Shown piece by piece: positions 47,380-57,374 of a stretch of 62,392 nucleotides of DNA. Source of the stretch: Brasilonema sp. CT11 (GTDB lineage: Bacteria; Cyanobacteriota; Cyanobacteriia; Cyanobacteriales; Nostocaceae). Position numbers and translations under genes: made by a program. Position 1 is the first letter of the stretch; every line of letters begins with the position of its first letter. Below the pieces are notes generated by a model, which ran no database searches, was not told the DNA's origin, and worked only from the letters and a program-made list of their open reading frames with translations. The stretch covers positions 1 to 62,392 of the forward strand of contig NZ_JABXYX010000038.1 of assembly GCF_017982655.1 (NCBI RefSeq), in the 5' to 3' direction.

Positions 47380-48177
47380 ATGCTGGAATTATATCAGTTT
47401 GAATTATCTCAATACTCAGAGAAAGTGCGTCTTATCCTTGATTATAAAGGGCTGGACTACCGTAAAATCGAGGTGACTCCAGGAGTAGGACAGGTAGAAC
47501 TATATCGGCTGACTGGTCAGCGACAAGTACCCGTATTGAAAGATGGTAGCAGATATATATCAGATTCAACGGAAATAGCTAAGTATTTAGACTTACAATA
47601 TCCAGCACGCCCATTGATACCAACCGATCCAAAAAAGCGGGGCTTATGTTTAATGATGGAAGAATGGGCGGATGAATCAATTGGCATCAAAGGTCGCAAA
47701 GCACTGTTTTCTGCCATTAGTCAAAACCAGAATTTCCGCAAGTCCTTACTACCTAGGGCAACACCAGATGTCCTGAAAACTCTGGTAGAAGGAGTTCCTA
47801 ACGATCTATTGAAAGTTTTGGGTTTTGGCGTCGGTTATAGTCCAGATGCAATACGCAGTGCGATCGCCGACTTAAAGCAAGATTTGGAAGCCCTGACATT
47901 ATTATTAGCAGATAGTCCCTATTTAGTAGGAGATGAACCAACTTTAGCCGACTTTGCTGTCGCTGGTTTATCGATTTTGCTGAAGTTTCCTAATGCTGTT
48001 TATTTGAATTTGCCAGAAACCATCATAGGCAAGGGAGTCCCCGAATTGGCTGATAACCTACTTTATCAACCGTTCTTTACTTGGCGCGATCGCCTTTATG
48101 CCCAATATCGTAGACCGCTTCTAAGTTATGCCACAACAGGAGGTGGAAGTGCGCCTACTTCAATTAACATTGACTGA
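47380..48177 (+). CDS. Glutathione S-transferase family protein
   Basis: 265 aa. N-terminal thioredoxin-fold domain (LELYQFELSQYSEKVRLIL, then RQVPVLKDGSRYISDSTEIAKYL with the cis-Pro VPVL and glutathione-contacting DST) and an all-helical C-terminal domain with LVGDEPTLADFAVAGL. The helix-1 position that carries Cys or Tyr in several classes is Ser in this protein. Expected cytosolic; it conjugates glutathione or reduces peroxides, substrate unknown. Monocistronic. Confidence 0.88.
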   Translation: MLELYQFELSQYSEKVRLILDYKGLDYRKIEVTPGVGQVELYRLTGQRQVPVLKDGSRYISDSTEIAKYLDLQYPARPLIPTDPKKRGLCLMMEEWADESIGIKGRKALFSAISQNQNFRKSLLPRATPDVLKTLVEGVPNDLLKVLGFGVGYSPDAIRSAIADLKQDLEALTLLLADSPYLVGDEPTLADFAVAGLSILLKFPNAVYLNLPETIIGKGVPELADNLLYQPFFTWRDRLYAQYRRPLLSYATTGGGSAPTSINID

Positions 48178-48279
48178 TTAGTTATTAATCATGAGTCATT
48201 AATCATTCGTTCTCAATAAATGACAAAAGACAAAAGTTATATCACTAATTTTGTCTTTTACAATTACAATGCAACTTAA

Positions 48280-48340
48280 AACAGTGAACAGTGAACAGTG
48301 AACAGTGAACAACTGATAACTGATAACTGATAACTGATAC
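48280..48340. repeat. STRR arrays (acagtga and ctgataa heptamers)
   Basis: Four to five acagtga units followed by four ctgataa units, the same two families in the same order as at 12142-12430. They lie in the leader of the HerA-like gene. Confidence 0.9.
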
Positions 48341-48386
48341 TGCGGGTACTTGATAAGAGCAAGCTCATCACTGTGTGATTAATGAA

Positions 48387-50117
48387 ATGAATTTGGGACA
48401 GCCATTAGGTTCAGTTATACAAGGCTCTCTCACTGGAGGATTAGAAGTTAGATTGCACCCCGACGTTTCGGTAGAAGATATGCGCGTTGGTAAGTTTTTA
48501 GTTGTCCAAGGGGTGCGATCGCGTTTTTTTTGTATGCTCACAGACGTAGCATTGGGAATTGCCAACCAAAGAATTATTGCGAATCCTCCGAGTTGGGAAG
48601 ACACTTTTTTGCGAGATATTTTAGCAGGAGGCGGGACATACGGTACCATCAACCTCGCACCGATGTTGATGTTTACCCCCGAATCTGAAGAATCTTATTC
48701 TGCAACAAACGGCAAATCTGCAAATCCTTTTGTTCCATCAGCGACTGGTTTGGCATCATTCCAGCCTCAAACCAGTACAACAATGGAACTGCTGCCAGTG
48801 AAAACGATTCCCAGCCACTTTAGCCAAGTTTATGAAGCTTCGGAAGAAGATTTTCGCCGGGTATTTGGTTGGGAAGATGATCCTCAAAGGAAAAACTTTT
48901 CTATTGGAAAACCACTAGACATGGAGGTACCTGTTTGTCTGGATTTAAATCGGTTTGTGGAAAGAAGCAACGGTGTTTTTGGGAAATCAGGAACTGGTAA
49001 ATCCTTTTTGACACGTTTACTTTTAGCTGGGACAATCCGCAAAAATGCGGCAGTGAACTTGATTTTTGATATGCACTCAGAGTATGGCTGGGAAGCGGTT
49101 TCTGAAGGCAAACAAATGAGTACAGTCAAAGGCTTAAAGCAGCTATTTCCCAGTTCAGTTGAAGTATACACTCTTGATCCAGAATCCACCAAGCGTCGAG
49201 GCGTTCCTCACGCACAAGAACTTTATTTAAGTTACGACCAAATTGAAGTCGAAGATATAAAATTATGCAGTCGTGATTTAGGACTTTCAGAAGCCAGTTT
49301 AGATAACGCTAATATTTTATTTGCTGAATTTGGCAAGTCTTGGATTCTTCAATTGATAAATATGACCAATGAGGAAATTAAGACTTTCTGCGAAGAGAAG
49401 CGAGGACACCAAGGTTCAATCACAGCATTGCAGCGCAAACTCCTGCGATTAGAAAATTTAAAGTATATGCGTGCAGCTTGTCCGCAAAATTATGTCAATC
49501 AAATGTTGCGTTCCCTAGAAGCTGGGAAGAATATTGTTGTGGAGTTTGGCTCCCAGTCAAATATGCTCTCTTATATGTTGGTGACAAATATGATTACCCG
49601 ACGAATTCACCAACACTATGTCACCAAAGCAGAAAAGTTTTTACAAACCAAAAATCCCAACGATAAACCAACGCAACTGATGATTACAATTGAGGAAGCA
49701 CACCGTTTCCTCGACCCTGCAACGGTACAAAGTACTATCTTTGGAACAATTGCCCGCGAAATGCGAAAATACTTCGTAACGCTTCTTGTGGTTGATCAAC
49801 GTCCATCGGGCATAGATAATGAAGTGATGTCCCAGATTGGTACTCGGATCACCGCCTTGCTGAATGATGAGAAAGATATTGAGGCGATTTTTACTGGGGT
49901 ATCTGGTGGAGGTGCCTTGCGGTCTGTGTTGGCAAAGTTAGACTCTAAACAACAAGCTTTAATTTTAGGACACGCTGTTCCGATGCCTGTGGTTGTGCGT
50001 ACTCGTCCTTACGATACCATATTTTATGAAGAAATTGGCGAGACTGCTTGGGAGGAAAAGCCAGATGAAGAAGTGTTTGCTGCTGCTGAATTAGCTAAAG
50101 CAGATCTTGGCTTTTAG
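48387..50117 (+). CDS. HerA-like DNA-translocating ATPase (DUF87)
   Basis: 576 aa from the ATG at 48387 (GTG at 48375 is also open). An N-terminal beta-barrel (HAS-barrel-like, GLEVRLHPDVSVEDMRVGKF) is followed by a RecA/FtsK-type ATPase: Walker A GKSGTGKSF, then LIFDMHSEYGWEA, an acidic Walker B TIEEAHRF, and a sensor/arginine region VVDQRPSGID..IGTRITALL. Stand-alone HerA proteins form hexameric pumps and often work with NurA nuclease or Sir2-like effectors. No NurA or Sir2 gene is adjacent, so a housekeeping or unlinked partner is likely. Close versions occur across cyanobacteria. Confidence 0.85.
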   Translation: MNLGQPLGSVIQGSLTGGLEVRLHPDVSVEDMRVGKFLVVQGVRSRFFCMLTDVALGIANQRIIANPPSWEDTFLRDILAGGGTYGTINLAPMLMFTPESEESYSATNGKSANPFVPSATGLASFQPQTSTTMELLPVKTIPSHFSQVYEASEEDFRRVFGWEDDPQRKNFSIGKPLDMEVPVCLDLNRFVERSNGVFGKSGTGKSFLTRLLLAGTIRKNAAVNLIFDMHSEYGWEAVSEGKQMSTVKGLKQLFPSSVEVYTLDPESTKRRGVPHAQELYLSYDQIEVEDIKLCSRDLGLSEASLDNANILFAEFGKSWILQLINMTNEEIKTFCEEKRGHQGSITALQRKLLRLENLKYMRAACPQNYVNQMLRSLEAGKNIVVEFGSQSNMLSYMLVTNMITRRIHQHYVTKAEKFLQTKNPNDKPTQLMITIEEAHRFLDPATVQSTIFGTIAREMRKYFVTLLVVDQRPSGIDNEVMSQIGTRITALLNDEKDIEAIFTGVSGGGALRSVLAKLDSKQQALILGHAVPMPVVVRTRPYDTIFYEEIGETAWEEKPDEEVFAAAELAKADLGF

Positions 50118-50195
50118 CTGGAATTGATAGAAGCCTCCCGCTCAATCTGTACTCAGATGAGCGGTGAGAACGCTAGATCCTTAACGAGGAAAACC

Positions 50196-50290
50196 GTTCA
50201 GACGTTCGGACGTTCGGCGAAGCTTCGACGCCGCTCCGCTTCCGCTCAGTCGAGCCGCGAAGCCTCAGTTGAGCCGCTGAGCTCACCACG
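50196..50290. repeat. GC-rich palindromic repeat that supplies the C-terminus of a PepSY protein
   Basis: Contains agcttcgacgccgctccgct, tccgctcagtcgagccgcg and cagttgagccgctgagctc, a run of short inverted repeats related to the gctcag family. The minus-strand stop of the PepSY gene (50246) falls inside it. Confidence 0.75.
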
Positions 50291-51433
50291 TTTCTGTGAT
50301 AGTTTTATGACACTATCGCCTACACTAACTTTTGCCCGATAGCGATACCACCACATGACAATACCACTCACGAATAGAACAAACGGTATATATCCAACAA
50401 AGACGTAGAAAATGCGAGATGGCAATCCCCAGAATGTACCATAGTGTAGGGGAGTAAAAGAGTTGATGATGCGATCGCCCAATGACACCTTCAAAGAACT
50501 ATCAACTCGCAATACCTTACCACTATATTGGTCAAGATAAACACTGCTTTGACCATAATCCTCAGTTTCTTGGGGAAGTTTAAAAGCAACTGTTAAAGCT
50601 TCTTCTGGTTTAGTTGGAAAATAAATTCTCTTGAGTTCTCCTTGAGGTAAAGCAGCTTGAGCCGTTTGTAATTGTTCTTTTAGTCCTAGTGGAGACTTAC
50701 CAGGAATGAGAACAGAAACTGGAGTCGGTTGCTGCTTGGAGAAACTGAGTGTGTAAATCATCGGGTTGACGAATTCAGAGAAGCTCCAGCAAAATCCTGT
50801 GAAAAATGCGAAGATTAAAAATACTGCTGCAATAATGCCACCAACTTTGTGAATATCAAAGTAAAGTCGCTTGGGATGGGCATTCCACTTGATTTTGAAT
50901 CCAGATATCAACTTGCGCCAACCAGGCCAAAGGATAATACCTGAAATACTCATAAACGACATCAGTAAACCAATAGTCCCCACAAACTTATAGCCAATGT
51001 CACCGCCTAAGAGAGCATAGTGGAGTGGGTAGAGGATTTCAAAAGACTGTTGGATGAAGCTTGGCTGTAGGTTATTACCCAGAATTGCTCCAGTGTAAGG
51101 GTTAACGTAGTTTTCTGTCCATTCTTTTTGTTTGGTTTTGAGAACAACATTCATCGGCTCATTTGGCTTGTTTGGCAGGTAAATCCTCTGCACTGGTGCG
51201 TCTGGTTGCGAAGCATAGGTTTTTTTGACAATGTTGAGAACAACCTCAACTGGCAGAGGTTCACCTTGAGGGGTGATTGTGCCAATTCGACGCTGCTGAT
51301 CAAAGCTGCTAATTTCGGAATGGAAGACTAATAAACTACCAGTTAAGCCGACAATAATTGCAATCAGTCCCACCGCTAAACCGATGTAGCGGTGTAGGGT
51401 AAATATCAAGTCGCGTAGTTTTTTAGAGTTCAT
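50246..51433 (-). CDS. PepSY-associated transmembrane protein (paralogue)
   Basis: 395 aa. Same four-helix plan as the protein at 36700-37896, including the near-identical opening KLRDLIFTLHRYIGLAVGL, the WRKLISGFKIKWNAHPKRLY loop and FVGYIPFVLFVSGIVMWWYR. It lies 106 bp downstream of the second TonB receptor on the same strand, so the receptor-PepSY pairing is conserved in both modules. The last residues (GELSGSTEASRLD) are translated repeat DNA that replaces the original C-terminus. Role inferred: inner-membrane step of siderophore-iron use. Confidence 0.9.
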   Translation of the reverse strand: MNSKKLRDLIFTLHRYIGLAVGLIAIIVGLTGSLLVFHSEISSFDQQRRIGTITPQGEPLPVEVVLNIVKKTYASQPDAPVQRIYLPNKPNEPMNVVLKTKQKEWTENYVNPYTGAILGNNLQPSFIQQSFEILYPLHYALLGGDIGYKFVGTIGLLMSFMSISGIILWPGWRKLISGFKIKWNAHPKRLYFDIHKVGGIIAAVFLIFAFFTGFCWSFSEFVNPMIYTLSFSKQQPTPVSVLIPGKSPLGLKEQLQTAQAALPQGELKRIYFPTKPEEALTVAFKLPQETEDYGQSSVYLDQYSGKVLRVDSSLKVSLGDRIINSFTPLHYGTFWGLPSRIFYVFVGYIPFVLFVSGIVMWWYRYRAKVSVGDSVIKLSQKRGELSGSTEASRLD

Positions 51434-51539
51434 AGCAGTTACCTTAAAATATTTTTGCCTTGCCAGAAGGCTTGTACCCCCTCCGGATAAAAGGACTGTG
51501 CATTTCCCCTACACCCTAGGCCCTTACACCCCTTGTTGG

Positions 51540-54245
51540 TCAAAACTCCCAAGAAATTGTTCCTTGAACTGTAAAAGGTGCAGCAGGATAGGCTGAGCCA
51601 AAAGAAGCGCTCTCGAAATATCTGGTACTAAATAGGTTCTTGAAATTAACAGATGCTCTCAAGCGATCCTTTTTGTAGAAAAGTGCCGCATCAGTCCGTA
51701 TAAAACCAGGTAAGGAGTAAGAGTTATCCAGATCTCCATAAGTTTTGCTTGCTGCAAAAATACCTCCACCAAAACCAAAACCTTGTAATGATCCTGTTTG
51801 AAATGTATAAGTTGTCCACAATGAACCACTATGTTGTGGTGTCGTACCCAGAGCATTTCCGACTGGATAGCTATTGTCTTTAGTGATTTCTGCATCCGTA
51901 TAAGCGTATGAACCAATCACTTTCCAACCAGGTAAGATTTCTCCAGCAATATCGAACTCAATTCCACGGGCGCGTTGTTCGCCAGTCTGAATTTCAAAGT
52001 TAGCGGGATCGCTGGGATCGGCGGTTACGACATTGGTTTTGGTAACTGTGTAGAGAGCTAAAGTAGAGGACAGACGATTATTTAAAAAGTCTCCTTTGAT
52101 GCCGACTTCGTAGCCAGTTGCCCGTTCAGGCACAAAAGCATTATCGTTCTTATCGCTACCACTAACAGGAACAAACGAGCGACTATAGTTGGCAAACAGT
52201 GAAATTTCTTTCGTCGGTTGGTAAACAATTCCCACACGGGGTGAAAACGCATCGCTATCTGTCTTTGTGGTTGTGGAATTGAGAAAATTTTCATTTTCTG
52301 AATGATACGTATCAAATCTGCCACCTATCAAGAGTTTAAGATTATCAAACACATCAATTTGATCTTGCAGGTAAATGCCAAAAGAGTTGATGTCTTCTGC
52401 TCTATCAACGGATCGTCGAGATGCACCATAAGAAAACTCGTAGACCGGATTAAAAATATTGATCGACTGATTAGGTCTGGAATCGTTCTTTTGCCTCCGA
52501 GACTCCCAACCAAACTCTACTCCAAACAAAACCGTATGCTTGATAGAACCAGTATTGAATTTAGCTGTTAAATCGTTCTGTAAATAATAAGTTTGATCAA
52601 AAAGGCTTTGGGAAACACTCAGAAGATTAAGAGTTCCGTCCTCACTGGCTCTAAATCCTTGAAGCGCAAAAGGGTTGTTTGTGCTTGCAAAAGTCGTTGC
52701 CCGAAAAGCAGTACGCAGGGATAAGTTCTGATTAAAGTCATGATTTAAAGTCAGGTAGGTTCTGGTTTGATCTTTTACGCTTAGATTTCTGGGATCACTC
52801 AGATAGCGGCTAATCGGAACATCGGGAATCCGATTGCCAATTGACGCCAGCCCACGATCATAAGGAATTTCAGAGTGGAGATATTCACCTTCAAAAGTCA
52901 GGTTTGTCTTATCACCAATTTTCCAAGCGAGTACAGGAGCGATAAAAAACCTTTCTTGATCAACAAAGTCGCGGAAACTTCCAGAATTTTCGTAGGCAAT
53001 GTTGAGACGATAACCCAATTTTCCGTCAGCCGTGACCGGACCAGAAAAATCCAGGGTGGGGCGATAAAAACTGTAGCTACCTGCGGTAAAACTTAAGTTG
53101 TAGTAGGGTTCGGCTAATGGCTTCTTGGTTACCAAGTTGATGATACCCGAAGGTTCTAAGCGTCCAAACAACACGGAAGCTGGTCCTTTGAGGACTTCAA
53201 CCCGCTCAATATTGGCGCTGTCTCGAAAGCTAAAACCAGCGTAACCCCCGTCAGAGAAACCATTTTTGTAAACATTAGCATCGAATCCTCGAATTGTGTA
53301 ACCTTCTGTCTGATTACCACTATTGTTTGAAGTTGCCACACCACTGACATTACGGACGATTTCGTTCAGACGATTTGCACCTTGATCTTGAATCACGGTT
53401 GCTGGGATGACTTGAATCGACTGGGGAATGTCGCGTAAAGGAGTATCGGTTTTGGTTGCAGTTGATGCATCGGATGAATTGTATCCATCCTGCTGTCCTG
53501 TCACCACCAATTCAATCGGTTCATCACCATTCGCTCTTGGTTGAGTTTGTTGTGTCTGACTTTCTGGTTGCTGTGCACCTGGCTGTTGTGTTTGAGGTTG
53601 CTGTCCCTGTTGTGCCAAAGATGCAGTACTGGCTACACTGAAGACCAGACCTTCTTTTGGACTGTCAAACAACTCAACAATTGGTGGAGTGGCTTCACCT
53701 ATCACCGTCACCCGGATAGTATTGGCGTCAAAGTTCGTTACGGTTATCTCGGTAATACCCGCTATTGGTTTTTGTGAGCGGAATACGAACGGTCTGTTAC
53801 CAGGTGCACGCAGTTGAGCATTGGGAATGTCAACGATGAAGGTATTACTATTTACCTGAGTACGATTCTGCAGTTGCAAGGTAGCAGCTTTGGAAGTTTG
53901 CAAAACCAGTTCCAAACCTCTGTTTGTAGGATTTGCCTTCACGAAGCTGACTTGTACAACTCGTGAAGCAGGTGTCGTTTGTGGTGTTGGCGACTGCACC
54001 AACATTCTGGCACTACGAAGTGGACGCTCTATCTCATTGACTCGCGGAATTTCTGTTATCGGTTTAACCAACCCGGAATTAGTGACCACAGATGCTTGTT
54101 GAGTTGAGTTTGCAGCAGTTTGAGTAGATACTGTACTCTTGTCAAGTGCAATTGCTGATTTCTTCTGAGCTAATGCAGGAGTTGTAAACAGAGTTAATAT
54201 TGCGCCTGTAACGAAGAAACTCAGATAACGGTGCTTATATTTCAT
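51540..54245 (-). CDS. TonB-dependent siderophore receptor with AMIN domain (paralogue)
   Basis: 901 aa. Signal peptide (LSFFVTGAILTLFTTPALAQ), AMIN-like domain, Gln/Pro-rich linker, plug (TDTPLRDIPQSIQVIP) and barrel ending TISWEF. By eye it is largely identical to the receptor at 33695-36550 from the AMIN domain onwards. It differs at the N-terminus, where the other copy has a palindromic repeat insertion, and in extracellular loops (e.g. around residues 440 and 590), which may change siderophore specificity. It has no AraC or Fur gene of its own. An inverted repeat (ggaatatt..aatattttcc, about 54300-54320) in its upstream region may be a binding site. Confidence 0.93.
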   Translation of the reverse strand: MKYKHRYLSFFVTGAILTLFTTPALAQKKSAIALDKSTVSTQTAANSTQQASVVTNSGLVKPITEIPRVNEIERPLRSARMLVQSPTPQTTPASRVVQVSFVKANPTNRGLELVLQTSKAATLQLQNRTQVNSNTFIVDIPNAQLRAPGNRPFVFRSQKPIAGITEITVTNFDANTIRVTVIGEATPPIVELFDSPKEGLVFSVASTASLAQQGQQPQTQQPGAQQPESQTQQTQPRANGDEPIELVVTGQQDGYNSSDASTATKTDTPLRDIPQSIQVIPATVIQDQGANRLNEIVRNVSGVATSNNSGNQTEGYTIRGFDANVYKNGFSDGGYAGFSFRDSANIERVEVLKGPASVLFGRLEPSGIINLVTKKPLAEPYYNLSFTAGSYSFYRPTLDFSGPVTADGKLGYRLNIAYENSGSFRDFVDQERFFIAPVLAWKIGDKTNLTFEGEYLHSEIPYDRGLASIGNRIPDVPISRYLSDPRNLSVKDQTRTYLTLNHDFNQNLSLRTAFRATTFASTNNPFALQGFRASEDGTLNLLSVSQSLFDQTYYLQNDLTAKFNTGSIKHTVLFGVEFGWESRRQKNDSRPNQSINIFNPVYEFSYGASRRSVDRAEDINSFGIYLQDQIDVFDNLKLLIGGRFDTYHSENENFLNSTTTKTDSDAFSPRVGIVYQPTKEISLFANYSRSFVPVSGSDKNDNAFVPERATGYEVGIKGDFLNNRLSSTLALYTVTKTNVVTADPSDPANFEIQTGEQRARGIEFDIAGEILPGWKVIGSYAYTDAEITKDNSYPVGNALGTTPQHSGSLWTTYTFQTGSLQGFGFGGGIFAASKTYGDLDNSYSLPGFIRTDAALFYKKDRLRASVNFKNLFSTRYFESASFGSAYPAAPFTVQGTISWEF

Positions 54246-54373
54246 TTGTTTTTGATTTTGTCACGTCATGCTCATTTTTTGTTGTTGACCGCTGTATAGG
54301 GAATATTGAAATATTTTCCTATTAAAAAAGCAATCAGATTCAAACGACAAGAAATAAAATTTTACATACATAT
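54246..54373. other. Promoter region of the second TonB receptor
   Basis: AT-rich. Contains the imperfect palindrome ggaatattgaaatattttcc, a candidate regulator site of unknown identity. Confidence 0.35.
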
Positions 54374-54865
54374 GCCATTCGACTCGTTGCCCTCAGACAA
54401 ACTGGCGAGAGTCTACGCAGTGCTCGCGTCTGGAACAATAATTATTTGGATATTTTCATCTATAACAAGAAAGATGTTACTATAGTAGATAGTTCCTTCC
54501 TGCGGATTCTCGGAGGCGTAGTATTGCGAGAGTGGGAAGGTTTTGGGCAAGGTCTGCTCAAGCAAGTGGATGACTTGTTTGCCACTGGTTATGTGATACT
54601 ATCAACGCTCAGTAAAATGTAGAACCGTATCTTCCAAGGAGATATTGAGGCTGAGTATCATCGCGTGTGGCTGTCGTATGCCCTGATTGAAGACTACTTT
54701 GCCTTACCAAAGAAGTGGTATCTCGGCTCAAAACACAGTTGGAACTAGCTTAAAAGCCATGAACCACAAAGTTACGTCCCTTTTGAAGTTGCTCTCAAAC
54801 CAGGGGCTTGTTTTTCAACGATTGAGTCCTTAGTGGAGAAAGTGCTAGCTGTAAATCTGGCTTAA
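54374..54865 (+). pseudogene. Decayed gene with two in-frame TAG stops
   Basis: One frame encodes protein-like sequence (RLVALRQTGESLRSARVWNN, NYLDIFIYNKKDVTIVDSSF, WEGFGQGLLKQVDDLFATGY, GDIEAEYHRVWLSYALIEDY, SYVPFEVALKPGACFSTIES) to a TAA at 54863-54865. It is interrupted by TAG at 54620-54622 and at 54746-54748 and has no start codon at the 5' end. The part around YLDIFIY resembles nucleotidyltransferase-fold proteins, but the family is uncertain. A broken gene left downstream of the receptor's promoter region. Confidence 0.7.
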
Positions 54866-55403
54866 CGGAAAAACATATCAACTACCAATTCCCAATATCC
54901 CATTCCTGATTTCTAGATTTCGTGACATCCCTCCATCAGGAGAATTGATTCTGTTCGGTTATCCGGCTATAGATGGAGGACTGATCATGGGATCTTAGAG
55001 TCACTATATATGTAGTAAGTTAGGAAAAAAAAATTAGCTTTTTTGTGTAACAAGATAAATTTGCACTACAATAGAAAGATTTAACAGAACTACTTTACTC
55101 TTGGGATGATTTGTCGTATCATAGATAAAGTAGAAGTCATACCGAGTTCGTATAATTAGGGTCGTCATAGCGACATAAGGATTAAAAGAATTATTGAAAA
55201 CAAGCCAGCATGCTCATAAGTGATTTAAAAATTTAGGGAAGGTAGGGAAACCAATCCAAGACAGTGATCGTCTAAGTAGATTCTGTAGAAATCAATTTTC
55301 ACCTGATCGTTTCCCTGGTTGCGTAATACGTGTACTAACTTTCCCAATCCGCCTTAGTCATTGAGTATTAATTTTTGTTTACGGAGTAGAGGAAAACGCA
55401 CCA
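54866..55403. other. Long leader region of the sigma factor gene
   Basis: No ORF or repeat recognised. A consensus -10 hexamer tataat occurs at 55151-55156 without a matching -35 at 17 bp, leaving a leader of about 240 bases to the ATG at 55404. Confidence 0.4.
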
Positions 55404-56387
55404 ATGCCCACTGTAGAAACCCAAACCGAAAACCTTAACGCCAAATTCACGGCTGATATGGTGCGAACCTATCTGCGCGAGATTGGTCGTGTACCACTGC
55501 TAACCCGTGAGCAAGAGATTGTCTTTGGGAAGCAGGTTCAACAAATGATGACACTCGTGGATGCTAAGGAGGCTTTGGCGAAGAAATTAAGCCACGAACC
55601 TAGCTTACAAGAGTGGGCTGATCATGTTCGTAAATCTGAGACTGATGTCAAACAGATTGTACACCAAGGCAAGCGAGCAAAGCAGAAGATGATAGAAGCA
55701 AACTTGCGCTTGGTTGTAGCGATCGCCAAAAAATACCAGAAGCGAAACATGGAGTTTCTGGATCTTATCCAAGAAGGAACACTAGGATTAGAGCGGGGTG
55801 TAGAGAAATTTGACCCAACTCGGGGCTATAAATTCTCAACATACGCTTACTGGTGGATTCGCCAAGCCATTACTCGTGCGATCGCCCAACAAGGTCGTAC
55901 AATTCGCTTACCTATCCACATCACCGAGAAGCTAAACAAAATTAAGAAAGTTCAGCGCGAACTAGCTCAGAAGTTGGGAAGATCACCAACTCCTGCTGAA
56001 ATTGGCAAAGAGTTAGAATTAGAACCAGCTCAGATCCGTGAGTATCTGAACATGGCGCGTCAACCAGTTTCTTTGGATGTCAAGGTTGGTGATAACCAAG
56101 ATACCGAACTGCAAGAAATGCTCGAAGATGAAGGACCTTCCCCAGAGTATTACATGACGCAGGATTTCTTACGCCAAGACTTAAATAACATGCTGTCAGA
56201 ACTCACCCCCCAACAGCGAGAAGTTTTAGCCTTGCGCTTTGGTCTATTAGATGGTAACGAAATGTCTTTGGCGAAAGTTGGCGAACGCTTGAACCTTAGC
56301 CGCGAACGTGTTCGTCAGTTAGAACATCAAGCGCTTGCTCATCTGCGTCGTCGTCGTGCCAACGTTAAAGAGTACATTGCTAGTTAA
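55404..56387 (+). CDS. Group 2 RNA polymerase sigma factor (SigA/RpoD-related)
   Basis: 327 aa. Region 1.2 ([17 protein letters not shown]), 2.1-2.4 ([42 protein letters not shown]), 3 and 4.2 ([31 protein letters not shown]) are all present. The N-terminal region 1.1 of the primary sigma factor is missing, which places it among group 2 (SigB/SigD/SigC-like) factors for stress or nutrient responses. Which one cannot be told without a tree. It is monocistronic with a long leader and is followed by a MITE. Confidence 0.95.
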   Translation: MPTVETQTENLNAKFTADMVRTYLREIGRVPLLTREQEIVFGKQVQQMMTLVDAKEALAKKLSHEPSLQEWADHVRKSETDVKQIVHQGKRAKQKMIEANLRLVVAIAKKYQKRNMEFLDLIQEGTLGLERGVEKFDPTRGYKFSTYAYWWIRQAITRAIAQQGRTIRLPIHITEKLNKIKKVQRELAQKLGRSPTPAEIGKELELEPAQIREYLNMARQPVSLDVKVGDNQDTELQEMLEDEGPSPEYYMTQDFLRQDLNNMLSELTPQQREVLALRFGLLDGNEMSLAKVGERLNLSRERVRQLEHQALAHLRRRRANVKEYIAS

Positions 56388-56431
56388 ACTCAAAGTGAAA
56401 CTTAAGACGTAGCAGCGCTATGTCACAAAAT

Positions 56432-56543
56432 CAGGACTTACGCAACGAGATCCTGAGTAATGGGAGGGTGTAAGGGTTTGAACACCTAACCCCTATACCC
56501 CTTGCCTAAACCCTTGATTTCTCGTTTTCATGCGTAAATCCTA
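56432..56543. mobile_element. 112-bp MITE, second copy of the aggacttacgca family
   Basis: caggacttacgca (56432-56444) and tgcgtaaatccta (56531-56543) form the terminal inverted repeat with two mismatches. aaaat flanks both sides (56427-56431 and 56544-56548). The interior differs from the copy at 32150-32337 and includes gggtgtaagggtttg-type repeats. Confidence 0.85.
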
Positions 56544-56611
56544 AAAATGATCACACGCCTCCTGAACGCAGGGGGCGATTTTTTGTCATATATAGCCGTC
56601 GCCAACTTTAT

Positions 56612-56696
56612 TAGGACTTATGCACTAGACCTCTCCAAAAATCGATTTTTAGTGCAAGCGTGGTAAAGGTTTCATAGCCACTTTTGGAGAAGTCTA
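56612..56696. repeat. Single MITE end and a separate 15-bp inverted repeat
   Basis: taggacttatgca (56612-56624) is a third end of the MITE family. It abuts tagacctctccaaaa (56626-56640), which pairs with ttttggagaagtcta (56682-56696) with one mismatch and could be another small element. Confidence 0.6.
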
Positions 56697-57362
56697 CTGT
56701 ACAAAGAGAAGATAATGTGCGCTAGCGAAACTGCAACCTTAATGACGTTTTTCTTTAAAAAAGTTTACAAAAAACTCACAAAATCCTCATCTTTCATATA
56801 TATCATGCAAATAATAATTCTCACTGAGCCGAAATAATGCGTCTTAAAAAAAGTTCAAACCGAAGATCAGACTCAACTCACACAATTAATTTTTTGACAA
56901 TGGGTAAGTCCTGTTCTTTTCCCGTACACTTGTATACTCCTACTCTCATCGTCATTTCGCCAAAATCTTTGAATCACATCCGGAATCAAGAGAATTGCTT
57001 GTGTAGTTTTCCTTGTTCAAAGAGTTTAGACATTAGAGAGAGGACTACACCAAGAAGCTGTCAATCGTTTTTGAAATTAAACTACAAAAAAATAAAAATT
57101 CGAAAAATTAGCTTTTGATTTTGAGTTTTCATTTCAAAAAATCATCCAATAGAGTAAATCTTATGAATGAGGTAATAATAGCCCGAACAATGGTAAGTTA
57201 AGATTATCACTCAAAATGACTCCCTAAAAATACAATAAAAAATTATTTTGTAGCCGAGATATTTTCTAAACAAGATAAATCAAACCATTGAGGGAGCCTA
57301 TACAGACGAATACTTCGGTACGTTTGTAGATAAGTTCCAGAAAACCAAGAGATTTTTTTCAC
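56697..57362. other. AT-rich intergenic region before the secreted protein
   Basis: No confident gene. A 93-codon frame at 56837-57118 has no recognisable domain, no Shine-Dalgarno and atypical composition. The 250 bp before 57375 should contain the promoter of the next gene. Confidence 0.4.
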
Positions 57363-57369
57363 AGGAGGA
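57363..57369 (+). promoter_or_regulatory. Strong ribosome binding site
   Basis: aggagga, 5 bases before the ATG at 57375, which fixes that start. Confidence 0.85.
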
Positions 57370-57374
57370 ATCAG

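Noticed and set aside
56837-57118. 93-codon ORF
   Set aside because: No domain, no ribosome binding site, atypical composition in an AT-rich gap.
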